Of a stretch of DNA of 64,000 nt, positions 1-8,859 are shown one piece after another. The translations under genes were made by a program, and so were the position numbers. Source of the DNA: an uncultured Schlesneria sp. (GTDB taxonomy: Bacteria; Planctomycetota; Planctomycetia; Planctomycetales; Planctomycetaceae). The stretch spans positions 1-64,000 of the forward strand of contig CAIULL010000233.1 of assembly GCA_903899985.1 (NCBI GenBank), given 5' to 3'. Numbering within the stretch: position 1 is the stretch's first letter; each line of letters begins with the position of its first letter. The notes beneath the pieces were generated by a model that worked only from the letters and a program-made list of their open reading frames with translations, was not told the DNA's origin and made no database searches.

Positions 1-1844
1 CGCACGTTGTTGAACCGGAAAAAGTCGAGTCGGTCCATGCCGAGCCACTGGTGTGTAAAGGGGACGACAAATCCAGCCGATCGCGGGTCATCGATTAATC
101 GATCCGTCTGTTCCAGTAACACGTCCGGTTTCAACAATTCTCCGCTCGTGGCAAGGTCACGTAATGGTTTGTCCGGTGGTGCGCCCCAAAGGAAGAACGA
201 AAGGCGCGTGGCGAGTTCAAGGCCGCTGAGTTCGCGGTTCTCCTGATCACCCGCTTGTTCGACGAGGTAAAGAAATCGAGGCGAAGCGAGCACGACAGCC
301 AGTGTTTCCTTCAGTGCGGAACCGTGTCCGGAACCACTCATTCGTCGTTGGTTGTAGATGTTAACCAGTTTGTCGAGGAAGGTGGGTGAGACCGGATTCC
401 CTCGACAAGCTTCCGTGGTGAATCGTTCGAGTGCAACTCTCAAATCACCGTCGGAGATCGCCGTGGCATCGTCACCGAGTGGGATACCGAGTGCGCGAAT
501 GCTGGGAGGAATCTGCTGTTCTGAAATCGTTTTGCGTTCGACTTCGGTCCAGTCGACCCATAACGCGAACTCCGGCCCAATCCCATTTTGCTTTTCTCCT
601 TCTGCGAATACACGATGCCCCTGCTCGTTGCTGTCGAACGTCCCTTTCTCTCGGATAAAGAATGAACCCCCACGGCTTTTTGTCAGATTGAATGGGATCT
701 CGATGACCTGAGGTGCTTCCATCGTCCCAGAGACTTCGTGAGTACTCAGGTGAGTCGATTGCACACCGAATTCGACAAATCGACGTGCAGGAGTTGCCTG
801 CTTCGTGGCTGCAATACGAATTCGGACAATACATTCGCCTGATGGCCAGCCACCGATTCCAAAGTATTGAAGCGGATTGACTCCATTGTCTCGGATGGTC
901 AGAAACGCACCGTTTTTCACTTCGGGTTGCGAAAGGAAATAGGCTTGATACGGAAGCAGATTCCAGGCACTAATCCCTTCGTGCGTAGCATGTTCGCCAT
1001 CGGCAAAACCAAACTCGGTCGGCGAAGGGACGTCCTTCAGTTTCTGCCAGGAGTGGTAGAAATTCCAAGGAGGCTGATTGGTCAATCCCTTTCGAATCTC
1101 TGTAGCGATCGCCTGATTCTGAGGCCGATCTGCTGCGGCATCGATGGCCTTGGTCCAGAGATTGTACTTGCGTCGCAGTTCGATCCGATTCGCCAGATTG
1201 CTTTTGACTCGATCAACGACATCTTCGGCTTCGAATCGTTGTTTGTTGTTGGAAGAGGCATGAGCCACTCGTTCGAAAGCTTCGGCCAGCGCTTCAAGAC
1301 CCAATGCATGATATTGCTCGAACTGATCGCTCGACATGAACAGATTTGACCCGCTGGTATCGAAACCTCCGTTGCCGGTGTCGGCCGGAAGTTCGCTGAC
1401 GTCGATCTGAACTCCGAGAAGTTCTCGCAGCGAATTTCCATACTCGCGGCGATTCAGTCGCCGCATGGTAATGACGCCATGCTGATCACGCAGGTTTCGC
1501 CTGACGACCGTCATGACATTGATCAGATCATCGAGTAAATCCGTTTTTTCCCCTTTCGCTGGCTGCGTTTCGTCTGCTGGTGGCATGGAACCGGAGTTCA
1601 GCGCATTAAGTACTTTCTGCCATCGCTCGGCTGATTCGTTATCAGCAATCTGAAAAGGAAGAGTATCGACGCGGAACTTCCCTTCTGGCTTCTCGGCATT
1701 GTGGCACTTCAGGCAGTATTCTTGCAGCAACGCCTTGTGCTGAACGTTTATGGATGCAGGCGCATCAGTATCGGCAGAACATGCCGAGTGACATACCAGA
1801 AGCAACATGAGGCCAATCAGAGGACGGCGAATGTCACGACCCAT
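1..1844 (-). CDS. DUF1592-type planctomycete cytochrome-like protein (3' end outside window)
   Basis: The reading frame opens at the ATG at 1844 and stays open to the left edge, so the C-terminus is missing (614 codons visible). A short hydrophobic leader (PLIGLMLLLVCHSACSA) precedes a cytochrome-c-like haem motif CLKCH and an MPPADE motif, as in the planctomycete cytochrome domain. The motif RRLNRREYGNSLRELLGV fits DUF1587, and SPRFLYLVE followed by RLSFFLWGAPPD fits DUF1592, with the edge cutting near the DUF1588 part. Family members are large exported proteins of unknown biochemical function, often paired with DUF1552 or DUF1501 proteins. It lies 49 bp downstream of selO on the same strand. 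The family assignment is firm; the function is not known. Confidence 0.9.
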   Translation of the reverse strand, partial: MGRDIRRPLIGLMLLLVCHSACSADTDAPASINVQHKALLQEYCLKCHNAEKPEGKFRVDTLPFQIADNESAERWQKVLNALNSGSMPPADETQPAKGEKTDLLDDLINVMTVVRRNLRDQHGVITMRRLNRREYGNSLRELLGVQIDVSELPADTGNGGFDTSGSNLFMSSDQFEQYHALGLEALAEAFERVAHASSNNKQRFEAEDVVDRVKSNLANRIELRRKYNLWTKAIDAAADRPQNQAIATEIRKGLTNQPPWNFYHSWQKLKDVPSPTEFGFADGEHATHEGISAWNLLPYQAYFLSQPEVKNGAFLTIRDNGVNPLQYFGIGGWPSGECIVRIRIAATKQATPARRFVEFGVQSTHLSTHEVSGTMEAPQVIEIPFNLTKSRGGSFFIREKGTFDSNEQGHRVFAEGEKQNGIGPEFALWVDWTEVERKTISEQQIPPSIRALGIPLGDDATAISDGDLRVALERFTTEACRGNPVSPTFLDKLVNIYNQRRMSGSGHGSALKETLAVVLASPRFLYLVEQAGDQENRELSGLELATRLSFFLWGAPPDKPLRDLATSGELLKPDVLLEQTDRLIDDPRSAGFVVPFTHQWLGMDRLDFFRFNNV

Positions 1845-1893
1845 TTTTGTGGGCTTCGAACACTCGACCCATCCTACGGTTTTCCGATCCATT

Positions 1894-3378
1894 CTAAGTC
1901 CCACAGAATGTTCTGTAACTGCCATTGTCGGACGGAAGCTCTTGATACTTTCTGGAACTTACATCGACTTCGTTTGGCGTTGCTAATACTTCCAGCAGTC
2001 GGTGAAGTACAGAAAGGTCACCGTGATCCTCAGCCGCGGCGAGTGCTTCCTCGACACGGTGGTTGCGTGGGATGACGGCTGGGTTGACGAGTCTCATCCC
2101 TGCTTTGATCAGCGCGATTGATCGGCTCTCGCGACTGAGGCGTTGCTGCCATTTCGTATACCATTCCAGGAAGTCCTGACCGGCATATTGGTCTTTCGCC
2201 GGAAGTTCATCTGCAGAAAGGTCACGAAACGTGTTTGTAAAATCTGCCTTGGATTTCTCCATCCAAGCCTGCAAAGACTGGACTAATTCCAGGTCATCCG
2301 CCTCGGCGCTTTGCATTCCCAGCTTGGCCCGCATTCCATCCAGCCAATACTCTTGAAACAGAGCGGGATATTCGCCGAGGACCTCTGTCGCAATAGCGAT
2401 GGCTTTCTCCTGCTCAGGATCGATCAGCGGGATCAGGGTTTCACCGAACCGGGCCAGGTTCCACTGCGCAATGGCGGGTTGGTTGCGATAAGCGTAACGC
2501 CCGGCGTGGTCGATCGAACTGAAGACAGTGTCCGCGCGGTAGGTGTTCATGAACGCACAGGGACCATAATCAATGGTCTCACCTGAAATGGCCATATTGT
2601 CGGTATTCATCACGCCGTGAATGAAACCAACAAGTTGCCAGCGTGCGATGAGTGCCGCTTGTCGATCCAGAACTGCGCGAAAGAATTCCAAATACCGATT
2701 CGGTGTGTCGGCCAGTTCCGGGTAGTGCCGATTGATTGTATAGTCCGCCAGCACGCGAAGGTTGGTTTCGTCACCTCGGGCGGCGATATACTCAAACGTC
2801 CCGACCCGAATATGGCTGGCTGCCACACGTGTGAGAATCGCCCCTTGCAGCCGGGTCTGCCGATAGACAGTTTCACCCGTAGTGACGACCGCGAGACTTC
2901 GCGTGGTCGGAATACCAAGTGCAAACATCGCCTCGCTGATGATGTACTCACGCAGCATCGGCCCGAGAGCCGCATAGCCATCACCGCCACGTGAAAACGG
3001 GGTCCGCCCTGCCCCTTTCAACTGAATATCAAACAGGTTGCCATCAGGGGAACGGTGCTCGCCCAGCAGGATCGCTCGACCGTCGCCGAGCATGGTAAAG
3101 CCGCCAAACTGATGCCCCGCATAGGCCTGTGCAATTGGTTGGGAGCCTTTCGGAAGATTCTGGCCCGCGAAAAGCGACGCGGCAGCTTCTGGCGAAATGC
3201 TTTTCAGGTTGAGACCGAGATCGTCTGCCAGTTGACGATTGAGGATCGCCAATTGAGGTGATTTCGCCGTGGCTGGCTGTGCCGGAGAATAAAAGCTGTC
3301 AGGCAACCGCGAATAGGTATTCTCGAACCTCCAACCGATTTGGTCTTGATCGGAAATTTCTTTATTTTCATTCACCAT
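1894..3378 (-). CDS. selO: Protein adenylyltransferase SelO (YdiU/UPF0061 family)
   Basis: A 494-residue protein that matches the full family length. SelO is a kinase-like enzyme that transfers AMP from ATP to hydroxyl side chains of proteins and is linked to redox stress. Visible landmarks are the glycine-rich segment around 91-106 (GGFTMLGDGRAILLGE), QLKGAGRTPFSRGGDG near 119-134, the NTDNM motif at 258-262 and the metal-binding DYGP at 270-273. The chain ends in FCGT, with Cys492 at the place where eukaryotic homologues carry selenocysteine. One small deviation: FMN instead of the more usual FMD follows the DYGP motif. It precedes the DUF1592 gene on the same strand by 49 bp, but no functional link between them is evident. 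Confidence 0.95.
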   Translation of the reverse strand: MVNENKEISDQDQIGWRFENTYSRLPDSFYSPAQPATAKSPQLAILNRQLADDLGLNLKSISPEAAASLFAGQNLPKGSQPIAQAYAGHQFGGFTMLGDGRAILLGEHRSPDGNLFDIQLKGAGRTPFSRGGDGYAALGPMLREYIISEAMFALGIPTTRSLAVVTTGETVYRQTRLQGAILTRVAASHIRVGTFEYIAARGDETNLRVLADYTINRHYPELADTPNRYLEFFRAVLDRQAALIARWQLVGFIHGVMNTDNMAISGETIDYGPCAFMNTYRADTVFSSIDHAGRYAYRNQPAIAQWNLARFGETLIPLIDPEQEKAIAIATEVLGEYPALFQEYWLDGMRAKLGMQSAEADDLELVQSLQAWMEKSKADFTNTFRDLSADELPAKDQYAGQDFLEWYTKWQQRLSRESRSIALIKAGMRLVNPAVIPRNHRVEEALAAAEDHGDLSVLHRLLEVLATPNEVDVSSRKYQELPSDNGSYRTFCGT

Positions 3379-3658
3379 CGCATTCCTTCTGTGGTGTTTC
3401 CTGACCGAGAGAGTATAGGTTCAAAAATGAAACAGTGAGAGTCTGGACGTAAAATATTGCATCAGTTTCGAGAGCCGATGAAGGAGAGCCTTCAAATGAT
3501 CAGTTCGGTTTTTGAGACATGACTTTGCTCCGGCGTTGGTTTTGGGGGGGGGCACGATCAACGCTCCAGCCGTCGCGGTTTGCATCGGAACATCGCGCGG
3601 CCGTACCATCTGGCTGTCATTTCGAATTCCCAGACTGGTTTAATGAAGGACTCGGCCC
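3379..3658. other. Intergenic region with G9 tract
   Basis: Divergent spacer between selO and the secreted hydrolase. It must hold promoters for both, but I cannot place them with confidence. A run of nine G occurs at 3544-3552. No convincing small gene is seen. Confidence 0.4.
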
Positions 3659-4990
3659 ATGCCAACGTGTCTTCGATGGCTTTATCTTGCTTTGTGTGTC
3701 CTGGTCGTGGCTGGCGAAGCGACCGCTGCAGGCCATTATCTGGAAGTGAAATACCCCGCGTCTGAATTGCCGGGCGAACTTCAGATGGGCGTGACCTTTA
3801 CGCTGTGGCTGCCGGATAATGTGAAGACGATTCGCGGGATCATTGTTCATCAGCACGGGTGTGGGACCGGCGCCTGCAAGGGTGGAGAGACCGCCGCTTA
3901 CGATCTGCACTGGCAGGCGTTGGCAAAGAAATGGGATTGCGCTTTACTCGGACCTTCATATCAACAGGCCGAGCAGCAGAATTGCCGACTCTGGTGTGAT
4001 CCTCGTAATGGGTCTGCCAAAACATTTTTGAAATCGCTGGATGACTTTGCCGTTCAGTCGCAACATCCAGAATTGAGCGCTGTGCCGTGGTGTCTGTGGG
4101 GACACTCGGGAGGTGCGTTCTGGGCCAGCCTGATGCAGACGATGTATCCCGAACGGATTGTGGCGTTGTGGTTCCGTTCTGGAGGTGCGATCAACGCGTG
4201 GGCCAAGGAGGAAATTCCTCGACCGCAATTCCCGGCGGCGGCGTTCGGAATTCCGGCGATGTGTAACCCCGGCATCAAGGAACGGGACGATCCGAAGATG
4301 GTCGGAGCGTGGACCGCTGGTACGGGACTGTTTCTTCTCTATCGTACCCAGGGCGCGCCGATCGGGTTCGCGGCCGATCCTCGCAGCAGTCATGAATGTG
4401 CCGATAGCCGTTATCTCGCCATTCCATTTTTCGATGCCTGCCTGGAACAACGATTGCCAGAAGCGGGTACGACTTCAAATGTGTTGAAGCCGATTGATAA
4501 GAAGCAGACTTGGTTAGCGCCGTTATCGACATTATCGCCAGACAAACCGGTTCCGGCCGCCGAGTACAAAGGTCTCGAAAATGAATCAGTCTGGCTGCCG
4601 AATGCAAAATTCGCCGCGATGTGGGAAGAATACATCCGTGTTGGCTCGGTCAGCGATACGACGCCTCCACGTGCGCCGACCGAAGTCAGGAAGAAAGCGA
4701 ACTCGGACGGTTCAATTGAAATTGCGTGGGATGCTGCCGCAGATTTTGAAAGTGGTCTGAAATGTTTCATCATCCGCCGCGATGGCAAAGAGATCGGTCA
4801 GGTGCCCGAAAAGCCTGTCGGCAAATTCGGTCGCCCGCTGTTTCAATCCATGAGCTACCACGACACCCCCGAAAAGCCGTTGTTGGAAATGAAGTTTGTG
4901 GACAAGACAGCCAAATCCGGCGAAGCCCATCATTATGAGGTGATCTCTGTCAATTCCGTCGGCCTGGAGTCGGAACCGGCGAAACCGTGA
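3659..4990 (+). CDS. Secreted alpha/beta hydrolase with C-terminal fibronectin-III-like domain
   Basis: 443 residues. Residues 1-23 form a signal peptide (hydrophobic LYLALCVLVVAG, then ATAAG). Residues 25-330 look like an alpha/beta hydrolase: an oxyanion-type HQHGCGTG segment near 64-71 and a nucleophile elbow GHSGG with Ser150. From about residue 335 (TPPRAPTEV) the sequence reads like a fibronectin type III domain, a common accessory module in secreted planctomycete enzymes. Cysteines are frequent, which fits an exported, disulfide-bonded protein. The start is supported by GAAGGA nine bases upstream. The substrate cannot be told; an esterase-like role is an inference. Confidence 0.85.
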   Translation: MPTCLRWLYLALCVLVVAGEATAAGHYLEVKYPASELPGELQMGVTFTLWLPDNVKTIRGIIVHQHGCGTGACKGGETAAYDLHWQALAKKWDCALLGPSYQQAEQQNCRLWCDPRNGSAKTFLKSLDDFAVQSQHPELSAVPWCLWGHSGGAFWASLMQTMYPERIVALWFRSGGAINAWAKEEIPRPQFPAAAFGIPAMCNPGIKERDDPKMVGAWTAGTGLFLLYRTQGAPIGFAADPRSSHECADSRYLAIPFFDACLEQRLPEAGTTSNVLKPIDKKQTWLAPLSTLSPDKPVPAAEYKGLENESVWLPNAKFAAMWEEYIRVGSVSDTTPPRAPTEVRKKANSDGSIEIAWDAAADFESGLKCFIIRRDGKEIGQVPEKPVGKFGRPLFQSMSYHDTPEKPLLEMKFVDKTAKSGEAHHYEVISVNSVGLESEPAKP

Positions 4991-5023
4991 TTGAATGATA
5001 ACGTTTGTACGACGACATTCTCT

Positions 5024-5092
5024 TCCGGCCCAAGGGGCCATCAGTTCGAATAGCCTAGCCCATCGGGCGAATGGCACTAGGTTAAGGAATTC
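5024..5092 (-). repeat. Dispersed repeat, left copy
   Basis: Read on the minus strand it begins GAATTCCTTAACCTAGTGCC, continues through CATTCGCCCGATGGGCTAGG and ends in a small palindrome GGCCCCTTGGGCC. The first part recurs in the opposite orientation at 8860-8898 and the second part at 9119-9171. The copies are therefore inverted around a 3.7 kb segment that contains a transposase gene. Confidence 0.8.
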
Positions 5093-5189
5093 ACCCATGA
5101 ATTATAGGCAAAAACAGGGATTGTTTCCAAAATTGAATCCGGTGATAATCTGTGGTTTTTGATTACGGATTTATCAAAGGATTGATGTC

Positions 5190-5432
5190 ATGAGTGAGAT
5201 TAAGATCGCAACCGCCCCAGCAGGAACACTCATCAAAATCGACGGAGCCGGGTTTCTACTCGTCGATGATACGCTAATTTCCGGCGCAACGCCGTGGCCG
5301 CTGAAGGATTATTTCTCTAAGCGAGACAGTCGTGAGAACCATGAATCAAATGTTCCGTCACCACCGCCGCAGGCGAAGTCGGCACCGTCGTCAATTTCCG
5401 AAACCGTGACGACTGATTCTTTCTTGCAGTGA
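5190..5432 (+). CDS. Small hypothetical protein of the island
   Basis: 80 residues beginning MSEIKIATAPAG, with a folded-looking first half (IKIDGAGFLLVDDTLISG) and a proline/serine-rich tail (SPPPQAKSAPSS). A ribosome binding site AAAGGA lies seven bases before the ATG. I do not recognise a family. Its 3' third overlaps the oppositely directed frame 5309-5578 by 124 bp; both look protein-like, so either one may be spurious or the two genes overlap tail to tail. It lies in the island flanked by the inverted repeats. Confidence 0.5.
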   Translation: MSEIKIATAPAGTLIKIDGAGFLLVDDTLISGATPWPLKDYFSKRDSRENHESNVPSPPPQAKSAPSSISETVTTDSFLQ

Positions 5433-5578
5433 GGAGTGATCGCTTCGACAATCTTCGCCGCAGTTTTGCTTGTGGTCACAATCCACACCGCATCAAAAAC
5501 GCGGCGGCTATCTTCGAAATTTCGGAACGCATCAAAAATAGCATCGCGATTGTCATTATCTACGATGTCATAGAGCAC
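5309..5578 (-). CDS. Putative SinR/Cas2-like small protein
   Basis: 89 residues with a GTG start. The pattern is a first strand LYDIVD, a helix, then VFDAVWIV, a second helix starting TSKTAAKIVEAI, and a strand SVVTVSEI. This resembles the ferredoxin-like fold of the SinR/Cas2-like family (strand, helix, W-containing strand TTWLV-like, helix, strand LLVV-like). No cas genes or repeats are nearby, so it is not a CRISPR component. The stop TAG lies two codons before the GTG, so the start cannot be further upstream. It sits 60 bp after the frame 5639-6040 on the same strand. The fold assignment rests on pattern reading only. Confidence 0.4.
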   Translation of the reverse strand: MLYDIVDNDNRDAIFDAFRNFEDSRRVFDAVWIVTTSKTAAKIVEAITPHCKKESVVTVSEIDDGADFACGGGDGTFDSWFSRLSRLEK

Positions 5579-5638
5579 AAACTACTTCTTTATTGGTGTT
5601 TCTTCGTTGCAAACGATATGAGTGAGTGGCAAGTTGCT

Positions 5639-6040
5639 TTACGTTTGCGATTTCTGTGACGGAGGTCTTGATCGCTCAGCTTCTAACATGCCGACAACAA
5701 GACTCTGCACTATTGGCGGGATTCTGTTGATCGCGGCTTCAAGAATCTCTGCTTTAGGGTCGACGCTCGTTGCCAATGTCGTTACGCGGTTTTCGTCATT
5801 GAAATGCGCGATAGCCGCCGCTGGTACTGCCGTCGCGATTGCCTTTGGTGAGAGCAGAAGTAACGCGCGAACAATCTCCACTGGGTCTATATGGACGCAG
5901 AATTCGCGATCTCCGATAGCGGTGAGCATCACACGCTCTTCTTCGCCATAATTACGCATGGCGATTGAAGCGACGCCGTTTACTTCCTGTCTGTCATTTT
6001 TGTCACTTGCACGTTCGGTCGTCCTGCTGGCGATGAACAT
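5639..6040 (-). CDS. Hypothetical protein of the island
   Basis: 133 residues starting MFIASRTTERAS. A GGAAGG ribosome binding site stands ten bases before the ATG. The sequence is mostly amphipathic with an alternating hydrophobic middle (EEERVMLTAIGD, VEIVRALLLLSPKAIATAVPAA) and looks like a real soluble protein rather than antisense noise, but I recognise no domain. It may form a two-gene operon with the SinR-like frame 60 bp downstream. Confidence 0.45.
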   Translation of the reverse strand: MFIASRTTERASDKNDRQEVNGVASIAMRNYGEEERVMLTAIGDREFCVHIDPVEIVRALLLLSPKAIATAVPAAAIAHFNDENRVTTLATSVDPKAEILEAAINRIPPIVQSLVVGMLEAERSRPPSQKSQT

Positions 6041-6177
6041 TACGTAGATACCTTCCCATCAAAGAAACAAAACAGATCGATATTGACTACAGCGTGATCG
6101 AATATACAATCCTCCCACCAGGTTGGACATTCGACAGTATTGATGAGTCAATTTTCCCGCAAGGGATTTGAGAATAA

Positions 6178-6216
6178 GCCGTCTCTCCAGCCTGGTAACT
6201 GTGGGACGGCTTTTTT
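6178..6216 (+). terminator. Intrinsic terminator, first of a tandem pair
   Basis: Stem AGCCGTC/GACGGCT (6178-6184 with 6205-6211) followed by a run of six T. It ends with the same string GGCTTTTTTCGTCT as the next hairpin. Confidence 0.7.
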
Positions 6217-6245
6217 CGTCTCATAAATTAGGTAACGTGAAAACG

Positions 6246-6279
6246 AGCCGACCGCCATTCGTGGTGAGTCGGCTTTTTT
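6246..6279 (+). terminator. Intrinsic terminator, second of a tandem pair
   Basis: Stem AGCCGAC/GTCGGCT (6246-6252 with 6268-6274) followed by six T and CGTCT, nearly the same tail as the hairpin at 6178-6216. Confidence 0.7.
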
Positions 6280-6300
6280 CGTCTTTGGAGTTCAGCAAAA

Positions 6301-6337
6301 GAAAAAACCAGTCATTAACACGGGGCTGATGACTGGT
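6301..6337 (-). terminator. Minus-strand intrinsic terminator
   Basis: Perfect 9-bp stem ACCAGTCAT/ATGACTGGT (6307-6315 with 6329-6337). On the minus strand it is followed by TTTTTTC, so it would stop leftward transcription coming out of the transposase region. Confidence 0.6.
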
Positions 6338-6697
6338 TCTCAAGATTGCCCCGAAACTACTTGCTCAAACGTGCCGTAACTTTGACCGGTTTCACACACG
6401 CAAGAGCACATTACGGAAGGCAGATAATGCTTAAAGGATCGCGGTACGTCTATTGGTTTCTTCAGTGCCTTTCGCGTCGGCAGTTTCGATCAATGACCGG
6501 GCTGTTGATCGGCTGCATATCCTATGGCGGAGCAAGATGCAAATCAATCTCACTTCTCATGCTTTGCGGGCCGTCGAATGACAGGCGATTTGTCGTAATC
6601 GACTTGAGTAAATATCCATAAATTTACGCATAAACCATGATCCGACAAGGATTAAATCCGTTTACAACTGTGTCGGGACGCCAATCCTGACGAAACG

Positions 6698-6731
6698 AAA
6701 AAACCTCGATCAGACGCCAATCCAATCGAGG
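6698..6731 (-). terminator. Minus-strand intrinsic terminator next to the transposase
   Basis: Stem CCTCGAT/ATCGAGG (6704-6710 with 6725-6731), followed on the minus strand by six T. With the plus-strand terminator at 8244-8282 it insulates the transposase gene on both sides. Confidence 0.6.
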
Positions 6732-6815
6732 CCCAGTTCAGTCCGGCGAACCGCCAGAATGCCTGTGAAGCAACAACATTCTAACGCGATTCGCCCAAAC
6801 CAAAAGGGCGAAACC

Positions 6816-8201
6816 ATGCCACGCAAAAACTTTGACGTCGTGCGAGATACTTTTGCGAACGATAGCGGACTTCCATTCGGTCGAATCTTAACCCGCGACC
6901 ATGTCTTGGGAGTTCTCGAAGACGAGGGACACAAATACCGTCAACGAGTCTTCTGCCCACTCGTCACATTGTGGGCATGGCTAAGCCAGTCGCTTAGTCA
7001 AGATAAGTCGCTTAATGAGGCGGTATCTCGAATCTTGGCGTTCCGTGTGGCAAGCGGTCTTCCAGCTTGCTCGGCCTCGTCCGCAAGCTATTCCGACGCC
7101 CGTATAAGGTTTCCATTGCCGGTGTTGTCTCGACTTGCAAAGGAAATCGGAAGAAACGTTCACAATAAGGCTTCTGATTCGTGGCACTGGCGAGGACATG
7201 AAGTGTTCCTTGCAGACGGAACCACACTTTCAATGCCCGATACTCCTGAAAATCAACTGGATTTTCCACAAATTAAAACTGTCGCTCCCGGACTTGGATT
7301 TCCAATTATGCGGGCAGTTGCCTTGATCTCTCTTTCGACTGGTTCGGTCGTCGATTTCAAATGTGGCCCATACGAAGGAAAGGGAACTGGGGAAGGTGCT
7401 TTGCTTCGTGGCATGCTCGACACAATGAATCATGGAGACATCCTTGTTGCCGATCGTTACTACCCCAGCTATCGAACGCTGTCAGCATTGATTCCTCACG
7501 GGATTCAATTGGTTTCCATCAGCAACGCTTCACGCAAGATCGATTTCAGCGAAGGCATCTCGCTTGGCGAGAACGATCATATTGTCGAATGGCAGAAACC
7601 AACTCGCCCACCAGGAATCAGCGACGAAGAATTCCGAGCATTCCCCGACACGATTCAGGTTCGGGAGTTTCTAATAGATATCGAAAGTCGTGAGGGGGGA
7701 ACTGAGCAAGCCATCGTCGTTACCACAATTATTGATCCGTCCATTCCACAAAACGAAATCTCCGAACTCTATTGGAGACGATGGAATTGTGAGCTTGATA
7801 TCAGATCAATCAAGCAAAGTATGCATCTGGACGTTCTTCGCGCCAAGACGCCTGACATGGCGAGAAAAGAAATCTTCGCCCATTTGCTTGCCTACAACCT
7901 GTTGCGTGGCACGATGACAGAATCGGCGAAGAGAACTGGACTGATGCCACGGCAACTGAGCGTCAAAGGTGCCATGCAAGCCATTGAATCTTTCACGCCC
8001 GCGATGATGGTTACGGATGTTGGCGACGTACTGTACGACGCGATGCTGATTACCGTATCAACCCATCGCGTTGCTAACCGGCCTGGACGGGTTGAACCGA
8101 GACTCAAGAAGCGTCGTTCAGGCTGGAGAGAAATGATGACCAAGCCACGGAATTCGTACCGCCGGAAACTGAACGCAAAAACGGCAAAAACGAAAGTGTG
8201 A
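6816..8201 (+). CDS. IS4-family DDE transposase
   Basis: 461 residues from the ATG at 6816, which has AAAAGGG eight bases upstream; an in-frame ATG at 6759 without such a site would add 19 residues. The IS4 signature Y-x2-R-x3-E-x6-K is complete in the segment YWRRWNCELDIRSIK. The catalytic triad is Asp134 (FLADGT), Asp213 (LVADRYY) and Glu326. The frame is intact, so the enzyme could be active. The 3' end is lysine- and arginine-rich. I could not identify clear terminal inverted repeats or target-site duplications, so the limits of the insertion sequence stay open. It lies inside the segment flanked by inverted dispersed repeats. Confidence 0.92.
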   Translation: MPRKNFDVVRDTFANDSGLPFGRILTRDHVLGVLEDEGHKYRQRVFCPLVTLWAWLSQSLSQDKSLNEAVSRILAFRVASGLPACSASSASYSDARIRFPLPVLSRLAKEIGRNVHNKASDSWHWRGHEVFLADGTTLSMPDTPENQLDFPQIKTVAPGLGFPIMRAVALISLSTGSVVDFKCGPYEGKGTGEGALLRGMLDTMNHGDILVADRYYPSYRTLSALIPHGIQLVSISNASRKIDFSEGISLGENDHIVEWQKPTRPPGISDEEFRAFPDTIQVREFLIDIESREGGTEQAIVVTTIIDPSIPQNEISELYWRRWNCELDIRSIKQSMHLDVLRAKTPDMARKEIFAHLLAYNLLRGTMTESAKRTGLMPRQLSVKGAMQAIESFTPAMMVTDVGDVLYDAMLITVSTHRVANRPGRVEPRLKKRRSGWREMMTKPRNSYRRKLNAKTAKTKV

Positions 8202-8243
8202 TCACACTCGCATTGCAGTTAAACCTGAATCGTGGAAAATAGA

Positions 8244-8282
8244 AACGCCAGCAACGGAAATTGCTGGCGTTCTTTTGTTTCT
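8244..8282 (+). terminator. Strong intrinsic terminator after the transposase
   Basis: Perfect 11-bp stem AACGCCAGCAA/TTGCTGGCGTT (8244-8254 with 8261-8271), loop CGGAAA, then a T-rich tail. Confidence 0.9.
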
Positions 8283-8365
8283 TTGTTCTCGGGAGAGAAC
8301 CATACAGTCGTGGCGACAGTATGGTAACGACTCCCGGTTCGTAGTCAATTGGGAGTTGCTGCATC

Positions 8366-8698
8366 ATGCCGAAGCGAGAAGATCAAATATTGTTAACGTT
8401 CCCGATTTGGACAATTGTTATTGGCGCGACAACAGTGCAGTTGAATTATAAAGGGGGCGTAGCCGCAATTGGTCTTTTCACGGACAAGGATCTTGCTGAC
8501 AGGTTCGTGTCGCATATGGGTGATGCGAGCGCCAGATCGATCGCATTACAGTCAGACACCTACATGATTCAGGTTCTAAAAACCCTTAAATCAGAACATG
8601 GATACACACATGTCGTCATCGACCCAATCAACGTATCAATCACAAATCAACCCAGCATCTCAATTGATGACTTCATCGCAAGTCTTAGTCCCGCATAA
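8366..8698 (+). CDS. Small hypothetical protein of the island
   Basis: 110 residues beginning MPKREDQILL. A GGGAG site lies ten bases upstream of the ATG. The sequence alternates strand-like and helix-like stretches (WTIVIGATTVQLNY, LFTDKDLADRFVSHM, THVVIDPINVSI), consistent with a small soluble alpha/beta protein, but no family is recognised. No signal peptide or membrane segment is seen. It lies between the IS4 gene's terminator and the right-hand repeat copies. Confidence 0.6.
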   Translation: MPKREDQILLTFPIWTIVIGATTVQLNYKGGVAAIGLFTDKDLADRFVSHMGDASARSIALQSDTYMIQVLKTLKSEHGYTHVVIDPINVSITNQPSISIDDFIASLSPA

Positions 8699-8859
8699 AG
8701 CCGTGACATCGAATGCTTCTCGGTGGACGCCGAAGCGAACAATGGAACTGATTGGATGGAATGCCGTTGGGGTCGACATCACAGAAGAGCCACTTCTACC
8801 AACACAGTTTCAAGACAGCACAAAGACGCTAATTCATGGATCGTCGGTTTTTCACGACT

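Larger units (their letters stand above)
6041..6815. other. Non-coding stretch with four hairpins upstream of the transposase
   Basis: No convincing intact gene. It contains two plus-strand and two minus-strand intrinsic terminator-like hairpins (listed separately). A stop-free frame at 6037-6171 on the plus strand reads like a protein tail (QIDIDYSVIEYTILPPGW) but has no start codon; it may be the remnant of a gene whose terminators still follow it. Confidence 0.5.

Noticed and set aside
3544-3552. G9 tract as a phase-variable switch
   Set aside because: It lies in an intergenic region and not within a reading frame or clear promoter.
6037-6171. Stop-free frame reading QIDIDYSVIEYTILPPGW near its end
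   Set aside because: Looks like a real protein tail but has no start codon, so it is mentioned only as a possible remnant and not called as a gene.
6346-6621. 91-codon plus-strand frame with a TTG start
   Set aside because: No ribosome binding site, cysteine- and arginine-rich composition without pattern, and it overlaps hairpins; judged non-coding.
6640-8350. Terminal inverted repeats of the IS4 element
   Set aside because: I compared both flanks; only weak matches such as GTTTACAACTG and GTTTAACTG were seen. Not enough to define ends.
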